From contig DATBAK010000083.1 of assembly GCA_036271555.1 (NCBI GenBank), positions 1-64,000 of the forward strand: a stretch of 64,000 nt of DNA. Reading direction: 5' to 3'. The notes beneath the pieces are model-generated. The model did no database searches, was not told the DNA's origin, and worked only from the letters and a program-made list of their open reading frames with translations. This document shows positions 18,042 to 26,811 of this stretch, in pieces. The translations under genes were made by a program, and so were the position numbers. Numbering within the stretch: the first letter of the stretch is position 1; every line of letters begins with the position of its first letter. Source of the stretch: Acidimicrobiia bacterium (lineage in GTDB: Bacteria > Actinomycetota > Acidimicrobiia > IMCC26256 > PALSA-610).

Positions 18042-18746
18042 ATGTCCCGTTTCGTTCGGCGGGCGCCGCGCGCCCGCGTCCTGCAGGTCGCGGCGATGCT
18101 CGCCGCGCTCATGACCGTGCGCTTGGTCGCCGGTGACCTCGGTGCGCTGCACCGCGGCGCGCGTACGTACGGCGCGATGCGCGCGGTCGTGCTCGCGCGC
18201 GCCGACCTCGACGTCGGCATGCGCGTCCGCGCGCACGATGTGCGCGTCGTCGAGCTGCCGGGAGCATCGCTGCCGCCGCACGCGCTCGCGGATGCGGGCG
18301 ACGCGGTCGGCCGCGTCGTGACCGTGCCCGTGCTCGCGGGCGCCGCGATCACGAGTCGGGCACTCGCGCCGAGCCGGCGCGACGGCGTGAGCGCGGTGGT
18401 GCCGCCCGATCGGCGCGCAGTACGCGTCGTCGGCACCGACGGACTCCGCCCGGATCCGGGCAGCGTCGTCGACGTGCTCGCGACCCTCGAGAGTCGTGAC
18501 GTCGGCGGCGACGTCGAGCCGACCGCGGTCGTCGCGCACGCGGCGCGCGTGTTGTCGGTCGACGCGGCGCCGTCGCACGACGAAGGTGCCGACGGCGGCG
18601 CGAACCGGCGGGTCGGTGTGGTCGTGCTCGTCACGATCGACGAAGCGAGCCACATCGCCGACGCGACCGCACGAGGCGCGCTGATGCTCGCGCTCGACCC
18701 GCCCGAGGCGGTGTGCGACGCGAGCCCGGTATCGTGCCGGCCGTGA
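18042..18746 (+). CDS. SAF-domain protein (CpaB/RcpC-like)
   Basis: 234 residues: a hydrophobic N-terminal segment (LQVAAMLAALMTVRLVAG), then a SAF domain (VVLARADLDVGMRVRAHDVRVVELP, with GRVVTVPVLAGAAITSRAL). A second region resembles the RcpC/CpaB domain of Flp pilus assembly (VRPDPGSVVDVLAT-like). In actinobacteria such proteins are commonly found beside galU and FmdB genes without other pilus genes, as here, so a pilus role is not supported by the context. It overlaps the following HAD gene by four bases (GTGA). Confidence 0.75.
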   Translation: MSRFVRRAPRARVLQVAAMLAALMTVRLVAGDLGALHRGARTYGAMRAVVLARADLDVGMRVRAHDVRVVELPGASLPPHALADAGDAVGRVVTVPVLAGAAITSRALAPSRRDGVSAVVPPDRRAVRVVGTDGLRPDPGSVVDVLATLESRDVGGDVEPTAVVAHAARVLSVDAAPSHDEGADGGANRRVGVVVLVTIDEASHIADATARGALMLALDPPEAVCDASPVSCRP

Positions 18747-19477
18747 TCGAGGCGGTGATCTTCGACTACGGCGGCGTGATCTCGAGCCCGCTGTTCCGCG
18801 GCATCGGTGAGTTCGAGGCGAACGAGGGCTTCCGCAAGGGCTCGCTGCTGCAGCTGCTGTTCGGCGAGGCGCACTACATCGGCGTGCACGGCCGTGAGGT
18901 CGCGGACGAGCTCGCGGCCGAAGACGCCGGCGGCGACCCCGACTCGCTCGAGACGGAGGGTGAGGCCGGCGACGCGCCCGCGTGGCACCGCCTCGAACGC
19001 GGCGAGATCGACATGGCCACGTACTACGAGACGATCATGGCGCGCGCGCCCGAAGTGCTCGGCCGGCCCATCGACTTCGACGCGTACGGCCGCTTCATGC
19101 GCTCGAGCGCACCGGGCGTGCACTGGGAAGTCGTGCACGCCATCCGCGAGCTGCGCGGCCGCGTGAAGCTCGGCCTCCTCACGAACAACGTCAAGGAGTT
19201 CGGCGAGCATTGGCGCGCGACGTTCCCGATCGAGGAGCTGTTCGAGGTCGTCGTCGACTCGAGCCACGTCGGCATGCGCAAGCCCGAACCCGAGATCTAC
19301 CTGCTGACGTGCGAGCAGCTCGCGATCGACCCGAACGCCGCGGTGTTCGTCGACGACAACGCCGACAACTGCGCGGCCGCTCGCGCGCTCGGCATGGAGA
19401 CCGTGCACTTCGGTGAGCACCCCGGCAGTGCGCTCACCGAGCTGTACTCGATCCTGGAGCGTCGCGGTTTGGCGTGA
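18743..19477 (+). CDS. HAD-family hydrolase (subclass IA)
   Basis: 244 residues starting with GTG inside the stop of the SAF gene. HAD motifs: motif I VIFDYGGVISSP, motif II LLTNN, motif III lysine in GMRKPEPEIY, and motif IV VFVDDNADN. In motif I the second catalytic Asp is replaced by Gly (DYGG), as in the epoxide-hydrolase N-terminal/YihX-like branch, which often act as sugar-phosphate or small-molecule phosphatases. The substrate cannot be read from the sequence. Probably co-translated with the SAF gene. Confidence 0.85.
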   Translation: MIEAVIFDYGGVISSPLFRGIGEFEANEGFRKGSLLQLLFGEAHYIGVHGREVADELAAEDAGGDPDSLETEGEAGDAPAWHRLERGEIDMATYYETIMARAPEVLGRPIDFDAYGRFMRSSAPGVHWEVVHAIRELRGRVKLGLLTNNVKEFGEHWRATFPIEELFEVVVDSSHVGMRKPEPEIYLLTCEQLAIDPNAAVFVDDNADNCAAARALGMETVHFGEHPGSALTELYSILERRGLA

Positions 19478-19630
19478 GCGCGCTCGCGTCCGCGCGCGCC
19501 CTGGACGACACGGGTGACGAAGTCGACGCTGATCGCGTCGCCGGTGCACGTGGTCGAAGCGCTCGCGCGGCTCGTCGCCCGGCGCGATCAGGTCGACGAG
19601 CACGACCCGACCCCCGGACACGCGCCTCCA

Positions 19631-20863
19631 TCAGCAGGGGCAGTCACCGATCGCGGGCGCGTCACCGAAGGGATCGACCCTCTCTTCGGCGAGCAGCACC
19701 CAGTACCCGTGTCCGGTCGTGGTGGCCGCGATCGCCGAACGCGCGGAGTCGCCCGACACGCTGCCGAGGTGAGAGCTACCTTCGAACGGCGCGCCGCCGA
19801 ACGAGAAGATGCCGCCGTCGGAAGCGAGCATCCAGTACCCGCCGTGGGGGGCGGCCGCGATCGCGACGGCCGGCGCGTTGAGCAGCACGGCACCCATCGA
19901 GCCGGCGAAGTGCGCGTCGCCGAACGCGAACACGCCACCGTCCGACGCGACCAACCAGTAACCACCGCCATCGGGCGTCGCGGCCATCCCGACCACCGGC
20001 GCGTTCAGATGCAACGCGCCGAGCGAACCGTGGAAGCCCGCGTCGCCGAACGCGAACACGCCACCGTCCGACGCGACGAGCCAGTAACCACCGCCGTCGG
20101 GCGTCGCGGCCATCCCGACCACCGGCGCGTTCAGATGCAACGCGCCGAGCGAACCGTGGAAGTGCGCGCTCCCGTACGCGAAGACGCCACCGTCGGACGC
20201 CGCGGTCCACACCCCGTTGCCGGTCGGCGCGGACGCGATCGCCACGATCGGCGCGTTCGACGGCGCCCCGACGATCGCCGTCGCGTCACCCTCGGAGGTG
20301 ATGACGCCCCGCTCGTCGACGGTGCGGAAGCCGTGGTCGTCAGGCGTCGGCGCGATCCCCACGTGGCTCGCCACGCGGACGGGGAACGACGCGAGCGACG
20401 AGCCCGGCCCGCCCCCGCACGTCGTCGGCGACTCGGGGAACGGCGTGATGTAGCCGGCGACGTCGATCGTGATCTTTCCGGGACCCGCCGGATCCGCACA
20501 GTGCAGGCCGCCCCAGCTCACCCCGACGAACGGTGCGACGCGACCGGGCGCGAACGAAACCGTCTGCGTCGCGGTGAGCGGGTCGTGCGCGATGTTCGTG
20601 TACGCCGCGCCCGTCGCGCTCACCGTCGTCGTGAACGTGACCGCGGTCGTGCACCGCTGTGCCTCGTTGTTCGGCAGCAGCTTGACCGTGTAATAGAGCG
20701 TCCCGGCCGCGCCCTGCTCGAAGGCGTCGCCGACTTGGAACGAGCAGCCGACAACCGGTCGCAACGCGGCCCCTGCGGGCATCGCGCCGAGCACGGCCGA
20801 CGCCGAGCATGCGAGTCCCGCGCTCAACAGAGCTGCACCGGCTCGTGCGGTCCAACGACGCAT
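19631..20863 (-). CDS. Secreted YWLVASDGG-repeat protein
   Basis: 410 residues with a Sec signal peptide (ending near AGA). The N-terminal domain (about 35-170) contains four Cys and looks beta-rich. The C-terminal half is made of tandem repeats of about 42 residues with the core GGYWLVASDGGVFAFGDA and HGSLGALHLNAPVVGMAAT, five or so copies, the middle ones almost identical. Repeats with this core are widespread in secreted proteins of Acidimicrobiia, where they may form beta-propeller-like folds. Function unknown. The DNA repeats are listed separately. Confidence 0.8.
   Translation of the reverse strand: MRRWTARAGAALLSAGLACSASAVLGAMPAGAALRPVVGCSFQVGDAFEQGAAGTLYYTVKLLPNNEAQRCTTAVTFTTTVSATGAAYTNIAHDPLTATQTVSFAPGRVAPFVGVSWGGLHCADPAGPGKITIDVAGYITPFPESPTTCGGGPGSSLASFPVRVASHVGIAPTPDDHGFRTVDERGVITSEGDATAIVGAPSNAPIVAIASAPTGNGVWTAASDGGVFAYGSAHFHGSLGALHLNAPVVGMAATPDGGGYWLVASDGGVFAFGDAGFHGSLGALHLNAPVVGMAATPDGGGYWLVASDGGVFAFGDAHFAGSMGAVLLNAPAVAIAAAPHGGYWMLASDGGIFSFGGAPFEGSSHLGSVSGDSARSAIAATTTGHGYWVLLAEERVDPFGDAPAIGDCPC
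19855..20232. repeat. Tandem 126-base repeats inside the YWLVASDGG-repeat gene
   Basis: The block beginning CGGCCATCCCGACCACCGGC recurs at 19981 and 20107, exactly 126 bases (42 codons) apart, with few differences over most of the unit; a more diverged copy precedes it from about 19855. The near identity suggests recent duplication or gene conversion. Confidence 0.8.
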
Positions 20864-20919
20864 GGCTCCCCCAATCCGTCAACGACGGGCCACCGACGGC
20901 GGGACTGTATCCCGAGCGC

Positions 20920-22278
20920 TCAGGCCCCGCTCATCGTCATCTCGGAGACGACGAGGGTGACGCCGGCGGTGCTGCCGCCGAGCGTCGTGAGATCGGAGCC
21001 GATCTCGGAGACGTCGAGCAGCATGCGCGGCAGCGTCGACGCGACCGTCACCTCGCGCACGGGCTCGGCGAGCGCGCCGTCGCGTACGACGAGTCCTTCG
21101 GCGCCGACCGAGAAGTCGCCACTGATCGGGTTCGTGCCCGAGTGCAGCCCGCTGACCGACTGGACGTAGAGCGCGTCGGGCATCGACGCGACGATCTCGT
21201 CGAAGCTGCGCGTGCCCGGCTTCAGGCTGAGCGCGCGCACGCCGACGCCCGGCGTCGACGTGTAACCCGCGCGGGTCGCCGAGCCCGTCGTCCGCGTGCC
21301 CGCGCGACGCGCGGTCGCGCTGTTGTGCAGGAAGCCTTGCAGCACGCCATCGGTGACGAGCGCGTTCCGCCGGCAGGGCACGCCCTCGGAGTCGTGCATC
21401 GTCGCGCCGGGCATCGCGGCATCGGTCGGGTCGTCGCCGAGCTGAACGAACGGCGCGGCCACCGCCTCGCCGACACGGTCGAGGAACAACGAGCGGCCCT
21501 TCAGCATGGACTCACCGTTGAACGCGGCCGCGAGCACGCCGAGGAACTGCGCGGTGACGAGCGGGTCGAGCACGACCGGCAGGCGCCGGCTCTTCAGCGG
21601 CCGCGCACCCAGCAGTCGCAGCACGCGCTCGGTCGCCATCGAGACGATGAAGTCGGCGTCGAGCTCGGTGAAACTCCGGCCGAGGCTGAAGCCGAAGCCC
21701 GACTGTGTCTGCCCGTCGGCCTCGGCGAGCGCGCTCGACGACGCCGAGCAGACCGTCCGTCGCACCGACGCCTCGACGCCTTCGGAGCTTGCGATCGCGG
21801 ACTCGACGAGACCGTCGCCGTAGCTCGTCGACTCGACCTCGCGGATGCGCGGGTCCGCGTTCGAGACGCGCGCGTCGAGGTCGATCGCAAAGCGCACCTT
21901 CTCGTCGGTCGAGACGGACAGAAAGTCTTCGCGCCACAGGTCGAGCCGCGCGACGGGCACGCTCGCGGCGTCGGCTGCGGTTGCGAGGCCGCTCCACTCG
22001 TCGGGTTCCGCGAACGACGCGTTGTCGCGCGCTTCGGCGAGCGTCTCCGCGACGACGTCGGCGTCGAACGTGCCCGCCCACGCGAAGCCCTGCCGGTGAT
22101 CCGTGACCACGCGGATCCCGACACCCGACACACCCGCGACCGACAACGACTCGACCTCGCCGCGGAAGACCTCGATGTCGGTCTCGCGCGTGCGGGCCGC
22201 GTACGCCTCGATCTGCTCGCCCGGCTGCGCCGAACCCGCAACGCTGCGCGCGAGCTCCAGCAGGTCGACCGCGGTCAT
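20920..22278 (-). CDS. pmbA: TldD/PmbA family protein, PmbA (TldE) member
   Basis: 452 residues. It lacks the HExxxH metal motif and carries PmbA-type segments: VESLSVAGVSGVGIRVVTD, LFLDRVGEAVAAPFVQLGDD, MHDSEGVPCRRNALVTDG, and SGTNPISGDFSVGAEG near the C-terminus. TldD and TldE form a heterodimeric metalloprotease in which TldD carries zinc; known substrates are unfolded peptides and antibiotic or redox-cofactor precursors. The ATG at 22278 overlaps the tldD stop by four bases (ATGA), so the two subunits are translationally coupled. Confidence 0.92.
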   Translation of the reverse strand: MTAVDLLELARSVAGSAQPGEQIEAYAARTRETDIEVFRGEVESLSVAGVSGVGIRVVTDHRQGFAWAGTFDADVVAETLAEARDNASFAEPDEWSGLATAADAASVPVARLDLWREDFLSVSTDEKVRFAIDLDARVSNADPRIREVESTSYGDGLVESAIASSEGVEASVRRTVCSASSSALAEADGQTQSGFGFSLGRSFTELDADFIVSMATERVLRLLGARPLKSRRLPVVLDPLVTAQFLGVLAAAFNGESMLKGRSLFLDRVGEAVAAPFVQLGDDPTDAAMPGATMHDSEGVPCRRNALVTDGVLQGFLHNSATARRAGTRTTGSATRAGYTSTPGVGVRALSLKPGTRSFDEIVASMPDALYVQSVSGLHSGTNPISGDFSVGAEGLVVRDGALAEPVREVTVASTLPRMLLDVSEIGSDLTTLGGSTAGVTLVVSEMTMSGA

Positions 22279-23675
22279 GCCGCGGTGCCGCCGACCGTGA
22301 TGCCGGTGACGCGCAGCGTCGGCTGGCCCGACGACACGGGCACGCTCTGCCCGTTCTTGCCGCACATGCCCGTCCACGTGTCGAAGTCGTTGCCGACGAC
22401 GTCGATGCGATGCAGGATCTCGGGCCCGTTGCCGATCAGCTGCGCGGCGCGGATCGGGTGCGTGATCTTGCCGTGCTCGATCATGTACGCCTCGGTGATC
22501 CCGAACACGAAGTCGCCGGTCGCGGTGTCGACCTGCCCGCCACCGAGCTGCACGCAGTAGATGCCGTGCTCGGTGTCGCGCACGATGTCGTCGGGATCGG
22601 TCGTGCCGGGCTCGAGGTACGTGTTCGTCATGCGGACCATCGGCAGCACCTGGTAGCTCTCGCGCCGTCCGTTCCCGCTCGACGCGCGCCCTTCCTTGCG
22701 GGCGCGCAGGTAGTCCCACATGTAGTCGTTGAGCACGCCGTTCTCGATGAGCACGTTGCGCTGCGCGGGGTGGCCCTCGTCGTCGATCGCGAACGTGCCC
22801 CACTCGCGCGCGTACGCACCCTGGTCGACCAGCGTGACGAGCGGCGACGCGACCTGCTCGCCGCGCTTCCCTTCGAACACCGACGCCGCGCGCTGCACGA
22901 GATCGGCCTCGAGCCCGTGACCACACGCCTCGTGGAAGAGCACCGAGCCCGCGCCCTTCGCGAGCACGACCGTGAGCGAACCGCTCGGCGCGGGCTGCGC
23001 GTCGAGCATCGTGATCGCGCGGCGCGCCGACTTGCGGGCGATCTCCTCGACGTCGAACTGGTCGAAGAACTCGAAGCCGAGCGTGCGGCCGGGCGCTTCG
23101 TAACCCGTCTGCATCCCGGTGTCGCCCGCCGCGACGGTCTGCACGCCGAAGCGGGTGCGGACCTGTTCGTCGCCGGTCAGCAAGCCGTCGGAGTTGGCGA
23201 CGACGATGCGCCGTCGCGAGTCGGCGAACGACGCGGTGACCGATCGGATCGCGCCGCCCTCGCCGCGCGCGGCGGCGTCGGCGACCCGCAGCAATTCGAC
23301 CTTGCGTGCCTTCGGCACCGATTCCGGCGCGATCTCGGGCTCGTACGGCGTCGAGGGCCGGGCTTCGAGCGCGATCTCGCGCACGCCGCCGCCGCCCGTA
23401 CGGGCCGCGGCCGCGGCCGCCTCCGCAGCCTCGACCAGACCCGTCGCCGACAGGTCCGCGGTGTGGGCGAACCCGGTCGTGTCGCCGCGCACGACTCGGA
23501 TACCGGCGCCTCGCGAACGTCCCGAGGTGAGCTCCTCGACGCGGCCGTCGTCGAATCGGCCACTGCTCCCGCGCCGGTCTTCTCCGAACACCTCGGCGAA
23601 GTCGCCGCCGGCCCGCAATGCGGCCTGCAGCGTGCGCTCGAGCACGGGCGTCTCGATCAGGTTCGTCACTGCCAT
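22275..23675 (-). CDS. tldD: Metalloprotease TldD
   Basis: 466 residues. The zinc motif HEACGH is present near residue 250 in VLFHEACGHGLEAD, with downstream conserved segments GTFAIDDEGHPAQRNVLIE, TNTYLEPGT and a metal-binding cysteine region near WTGMCGKNGQ. With PmbA/TldE it forms the active heterodimer. It is the first gene of the pair. No precursor-peptide gene was recognised nearby, so a housekeeping peptide-degradation role is as likely as maturation of a specific peptide. Confidence 0.93.
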   Translation of the reverse strand: MAVTNLIETPVLERTLQAALRAGGDFAEVFGEDRRGSSGRFDDGRVEELTSGRSRGAGIRVVRGDTTGFAHTADLSATGLVEAAEAAAAAARTGGGGVREIALEARPSTPYEPEIAPESVPKARKVELLRVADAAARGEGGAIRSVTASFADSRRRIVVANSDGLLTGDEQVRTRFGVQTVAAGDTGMQTGYEAPGRTLGFEFFDQFDVEEIARKSARRAITMLDAQPAPSGSLTVVLAKGAGSVLFHEACGHGLEADLVQRAASVFEGKRGEQVASPLVTLVDQGAYAREWGTFAIDDEGHPAQRNVLIENGVLNDYMWDYLRARKEGRASSGNGRRESYQVLPMVRMTNTYLEPGTTDPDDIVRDTEHGIYCVQLGGGQVDTATGDFVFGITEAYMIEHGKITHPIRAAQLIGNGPEILHRIDVVGNDFDTWTGMCGKNGQSVPVSSGQPTLRVTGITVGGTAA

Positions 23676-23731
23676 CAGGCTGGCCTCCGGCGCTTCCCAC
23701 CGGAACGGGCGGGGTTGCCTATCGTACGCGG

Positions 23732-24118
23732 GTGACCCTGACCGTCGGGATGGCCGCGAGCGTGACGTTGGTCGTCGACACTGCCGACACCGCGACGGCG
23801 ATCGGGAGCGGCGACGTGCCCGTGCTCGCCACCCCGCGGGTGGTCGCGCTCGCCGAGCAGGCGACGCTCGAGGCCGTGGCCGGCGCGTTGCCGGAAGGCC
23901 ACACGACCGTCGGCTACCGGGTGCAGCTCACGCACGTCGCGCCGAGCCCGGTCGGCGACACCGTGCGCGCCGACGTCGTGCTCGACTCGGTCGAGGGTCG
24001 CCGGCTGGTCTTCCGCGTGTCGGTCACCGACGGGCGCGGTCTCGTCGCCGCGGGCTACGTCACGCGCGTCGTCGTCGAGCGCGACCGCTTCCTGGAGAAG
24101 GCCCGCGACGGCGCTTGA
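23732..24118 (+). CDS. Thioesterase of the hotdog fold (FlK-like)
   Basis: 128 residues starting with GTG at 23732. The pattern VPVLATPRVVALAEQATLEAV, GHTTVGYRVQLTHVAPSPVG and VLDSVEGRRLVFRVSVTDGRGLVAAG is that of single-domain hotdog thioesterases related to fluoroacetyl-CoA thioesterase; the family's Glu in the helix (AEQATLEA), Thr and His (QLTHVAP) can be placed. The substrate is unknown. It is transcribed away from tldD and converges on the IlvG-like gene, with a repeat-rich spacer after its stop. Confidence 0.75.
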   Translation: MTLTVGMAASVTLVVDTADTATAIGSGDVPVLATPRVVALAEQATLEAVAGALPEGHTTVGYRVQLTHVAPSPVGDTVRADVVLDSVEGRRLVFRVSVTDGRGLVAAGYVTRVVVERDRFLEKARDGA

Positions 24119-24158
24119 TCGATCGCGCGTGATCGGTCGCGCGTGATTGGTCGCGCTC
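24117..24158. repeat. Three tandem 14-base repeats
   Basis: GATCGATCGCGCGT (24117-24130), GATCGGTCGCGCGT (24131-24144) and GATTGGTCGCGCTC (24145-24158). The first overlaps the thioesterase stop codon. The third runs into the dispersed intergenic repeat that begins at 24149. Confidence 0.7.
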
Positions 24159-24246
24159 GCTCCGCTCGCCGCTCCGTGACGCGGGATGCGAGCGGGCGTG
24201 GCGGCCCTGCTCGGTCCGCTCGCGGGCGTGGCCGCTCACGGCGGTC
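24149..24246. repeat. Intergenic repeat, copy 1 (between convergent genes)
   Basis: About 98 bases beginning GGTCGCGCTCGCT and ending CCGCTCACGGC. It is clearly similar over its whole length, with one small indel, to 58421-58520, including CGCTCGCCGCTCCG, GGCCCTGCTCG and CCGCTCGCGGGC. It fills the gap between the 3' ends of the thioesterase and IlvG-like genes. It may act as a two-way terminator. Confidence 0.7.
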
Positions 24247-25888
24247 ATGCCAGGTTGCTTGACCTCGGGTACGCGTCCGCGGGATCGGTCAGCACGTTGA
24301 CGAGCGACGGGCCGGGCGTCGCGAACGCGCGCGTGAGCGCGGGTCGCAACTCGTTCGGCTCGCGCACGAGCTCGCCGTGCCCACCGAGCGATTCCATGAC
24401 ACGGTCGTAGCGCGTCTCCGGTCGCAGGTCGGCGACGACGTCGTACCCGAACAGCGCCTGCATCGGGTGCTTCTCGAGACCCCAGATCCCGTTGTTGCCG
24501 ACGACGATCGTGACGTCGACCTGGTGGCGCACGAGCGTGTCGAAGTCGCCGAGCGCGAAGCCCGCCGCGCCGTCGCCGAGCATGAGCACGATCTGGCGAC
24601 CGGGGCGCCCGCGCGCCGCGCCGAGCGCGTAGCCCGGGCCCGTGCCGAGGCAGCCATAGGGCCCGGGGTCGAGGAACGAACCGGCGACGTAGGTATCGAC
24701 GTACTTGCCCGCGTAGGACACGAAGTCGCCGCCGTCGCCGATGACGATCGCGTCGCGGTCGAGCAGCGCGCGCAACTCGCCGTAGACGCGTGAGGGCACG
24801 ATCGGCGTGGCGCCCGACTCGAGGCGCGCGCGCTCGCCCTCTCGGACGCGCTGCTCCTCGGCGCGCAGCGTCTCGACCGCGCGCTCGTGTTCCTTCCGTT
24901 CGCCGTTCGTCGCCGCGACGGCATCGGCGAGCGCGGCGAAGGTCACGCGCAGGTCGGCGCCGATCGCTTCGGCCGGCTCGGCGTGCGCGCCGATCTCGGT
25001 GGCCGTGTCGGCGAGGTGGACGACGCGCGCGTCACCGAACGAACCGAACGCGAGGCGGAAGTCGAGCGGCGTACCGGCGACCACGACGAGGTCGGCACCC
25101 TTCAGCGCGACGCCGCGCGCGCGTGAGAACGCGAGTCGGTGGTCCGCCGCGAGCACACCGCGCCCGAGCCCGTTCGCGAAGACGGGTACCTCGGCCCGCT
25201 CGACGAAGGCGCGCAACTCCTCGCCCGCGCCCGCCCAGTACACGTCTCCGCCGACGACGAGCACCGGACGCTTCGCCGCGGCGACCATCGCAGCGACGCG
25301 CGCGATCGCGTCGGGCTCCGGATCCGCGCCGCGCGCCGACGCCGCGTCGAACGGCGGGACGTCGACCGCCGCGGGACCGAACGCGTCGAGCGGCATGTCG
25401 ACGAATGTCGGGCCGCGGTGCGGCGTTCGCGCGGCGCGCAGCGCGCCGTCGACCGCGGCGACGATGCCCGCGCCCGGTGTCGCGGTGACGGCCGACTTCG
25501 TGACCGACGCGACGATCGGCACGTGGTCGAGCTCCTGGAGCGAGCCGCGGCCCCAGCGACCCTGCGGCGCGCGGCCGCCGAGCACGACGAGCGGCGAACC
25601 CGCGAGCCGCGCCGACGCGATCGCGCTCACGCCGTTCGTGACGCCCGGTCCGGCGGTCAGCGCCGCACAACCCGGACGCCCGGTGACCTTCGCGAAGCCC
25701 TCGGCTGCGAAGGCCGCGGTCTGCTCGTGACGGGTGTCGACGAGATCGATCCCGACCTGCACGCACCCGTCGTAGAGCACGAAGAGATGCCCACCCGACA
25801 GCGTGAACACGACGTCGACGCCGTGCTCGCGCAGCACCTCGGCCGCGAGCCGACCGCCGTGACCTTCGACGCGACGTCCGCTCGTCAC
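24245..25888 (-). CDS. ThDP-dependent enzyme of the acetolactate synthase family, IlvG-like
   Basis: 547 residues with the three domains of the acetohydroxyacid synthase/oxalyl-CoA decarboxylase family. The N-terminal pyrimidine-binding domain has VFTLSGGHLFVLYDG, DTRHEQTAAFAAEGFAKVTG (catalytic Glu) and LTAGPGVTNG. The C-terminal diphosphate-binding domain has GDGAAGFALGDFDTLV and NNGIWGLEKHPM. It is very close in pattern to mycobacterial IlvG (Rv1820 type), including the ending AYPRSSNLA. True acetolactate synthase activity is not established for this branch; 2-hydroxyacyl-CoA lyase-like chemistry is an alternative. No small subunit gene is nearby. Confidence 0.85.
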   Translation of the reverse strand: MTSGRRVEGHGGRLAAEVLREHGVDVVFTLSGGHLFVLYDGCVQVGIDLVDTRHEQTAAFAAEGFAKVTGRPGCAALTAGPGVTNGVSAIASARLAGSPLVVLGGRAPQGRWGRGSLQELDHVPIVASVTKSAVTATPGAGIVAAVDGALRAARTPHRGPTFVDMPLDAFGPAAVDVPPFDAASARGADPEPDAIARVAAMVAAAKRPVLVVGGDVYWAGAGEELRAFVERAEVPVFANGLGRGVLAADHRLAFSRARGVALKGADLVVVAGTPLDFRLAFGSFGDARVVHLADTATEIGAHAEPAEAIGADLRVTFAALADAVAATNGERKEHERAVETLRAEEQRVREGERARLESGATPIVPSRVYGELRALLDRDAIVIGDGGDFVSYAGKYVDTYVAGSFLDPGPYGCLGTGPGYALGAARGRPGRQIVLMLGDGAAGFALGDFDTLVRHQVDVTIVVGNNGIWGLEKHPMQALFGYDVVADLRPETRYDRVMESLGGHGELVREPNELRPALTRAFATPGPSLVNVLTDPADAYPRSSNLA

Positions 25889-25900
25889 GCGGTCACCCGC

Positions 25901-26725
25901 TCAGGCGACCGGAGCCGGCAACCCGGCCAGGAAACCGTCGAGCGCGGCGGCCCACGCGTCCGGTGCCTCGAACTGCGGGGAGTGTCCGGCGTTCGGCAGC
26001 ATCGCGAGCTGCGCACCCGGGATCGTCGCGGCCATCGAGCGCGACGCGTCGAGGAACGCGTCGTCCTGCGCGCCGACGATCACGAGGGTCGGACAGCTCA
26101 CACCGCGCAACCGCGACAGGTCGTCGTCCTGGTTCGCGATCTCGACCGCCAGCGTCCCCCACGCCACGATCGAGGTGTCGGCCCACTTCCGCGCGTCGAA
26201 CTCGGCGTAGCCGGGGCGGTCGGCGAGCATGCGCTTGTACGCAGGTGTGTCGAGCGTGCCCGCGGCCACGAGCATCTCGTGCAACACGTCCTTGCCCTGC
26301 GTGAAACCGATCTCGGCGGCGGCCTCGACGAGCTCGGGCACGAGCACCGGAATCCGGGCCGCGCTCGTGTCCATCAGCACGAGCGCCTCGACGCGCTCGG
26401 GATGCTCGAGCGGCATGCGGCGCACGACCATGCCGCCCATGGAGTGGCCGAGCACGCGGAAGCGATCGAGACCGACCGCGTCGGCGACCGCCCACGTGTC
26501 GGCGCGCAGGCGCGCGAGCGAGTACGACTCGGCGGACGGCGGGTGGCCGCTCGCACCGTGACCGCGGTGGTCGAAGACGACGACCGTGTGACGGCGCGCG
26601 AGCCGCTCGACGTGATCGGCGAAGTCCTCCTTCGCGCCGCCGTGGCCGTGCACGAGCAGCAGCCCGGGGCCCGAGCCCGCGACTTCCACCGCGAGCTCGA
26701 CGCCGTCATCGGTCGTGATCTTCAA
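25901..26725 (-). CDS. Alpha/beta hydrolase
   Basis: 274 residues of the single-domain alpha/beta-hydrolase fold. The oxyanion region LLVHGHGGAKEDF, nucleophile elbow GHSMGG (Ser near residue 95), acid in VIVGAQDDAF and catalytic His in LPNAGHSPQFEAP are all present. The substrate cannot be predicted; esterase, lactonase or C-C hydrolase are possible. It lies 12 bases upstream of the IlvG-like gene on the same strand, so the two are probably an operon. Confidence 0.9.
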   Translation of the reverse strand: MKITTDDGVELAVEVAGSGPGLLLVHGHGGAKEDFADHVERLARRHTVVVFDHRGHGASGHPPSAESYSLARLRADTWAVADAVGLDRFRVLGHSMGGMVVRRMPLEHPERVEALVLMDTSAARIPVLVPELVEAAAEIGFTQGKDVLHEMLVAAGTLDTPAYKRMLADRPGYAEFDARKWADTSIVAWGTLAVEIANQDDDLSRLRGVSCPTLVIVGAQDDAFLDASRSMAATIPGAQLAMLPNAGHSPQFEAPDAWAAALDGFLAGLPAPVA

Positions 26726-26811
26726 GGTTCGCCACCTCCCGAATCGACCTCATCATCGTCGCCCGTGGAACCCGCAGACCGCCACCCCGGCGCCCGTAGT
26801 CTGGACTCGCC

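Noticed and set aside
17759..19621. 620-codon minus-strand frame with an attractive start (GGAGG then GTG, VSGGRVVLVDLIAPGDEPRE)
   Set aside because: The first 25 residues look like the end of a methyltransferase, but the rest is antisense to the HAD and SAF genes and Arg/His-rich. At most a short remnant lies in 19520-19621.
20920..23700. 926-residue frame joining PmbA to an upstream extension
   Set aside because: The extension is an out-of-frame reading of tldD; the true start is the ATGA overlap at 22278.
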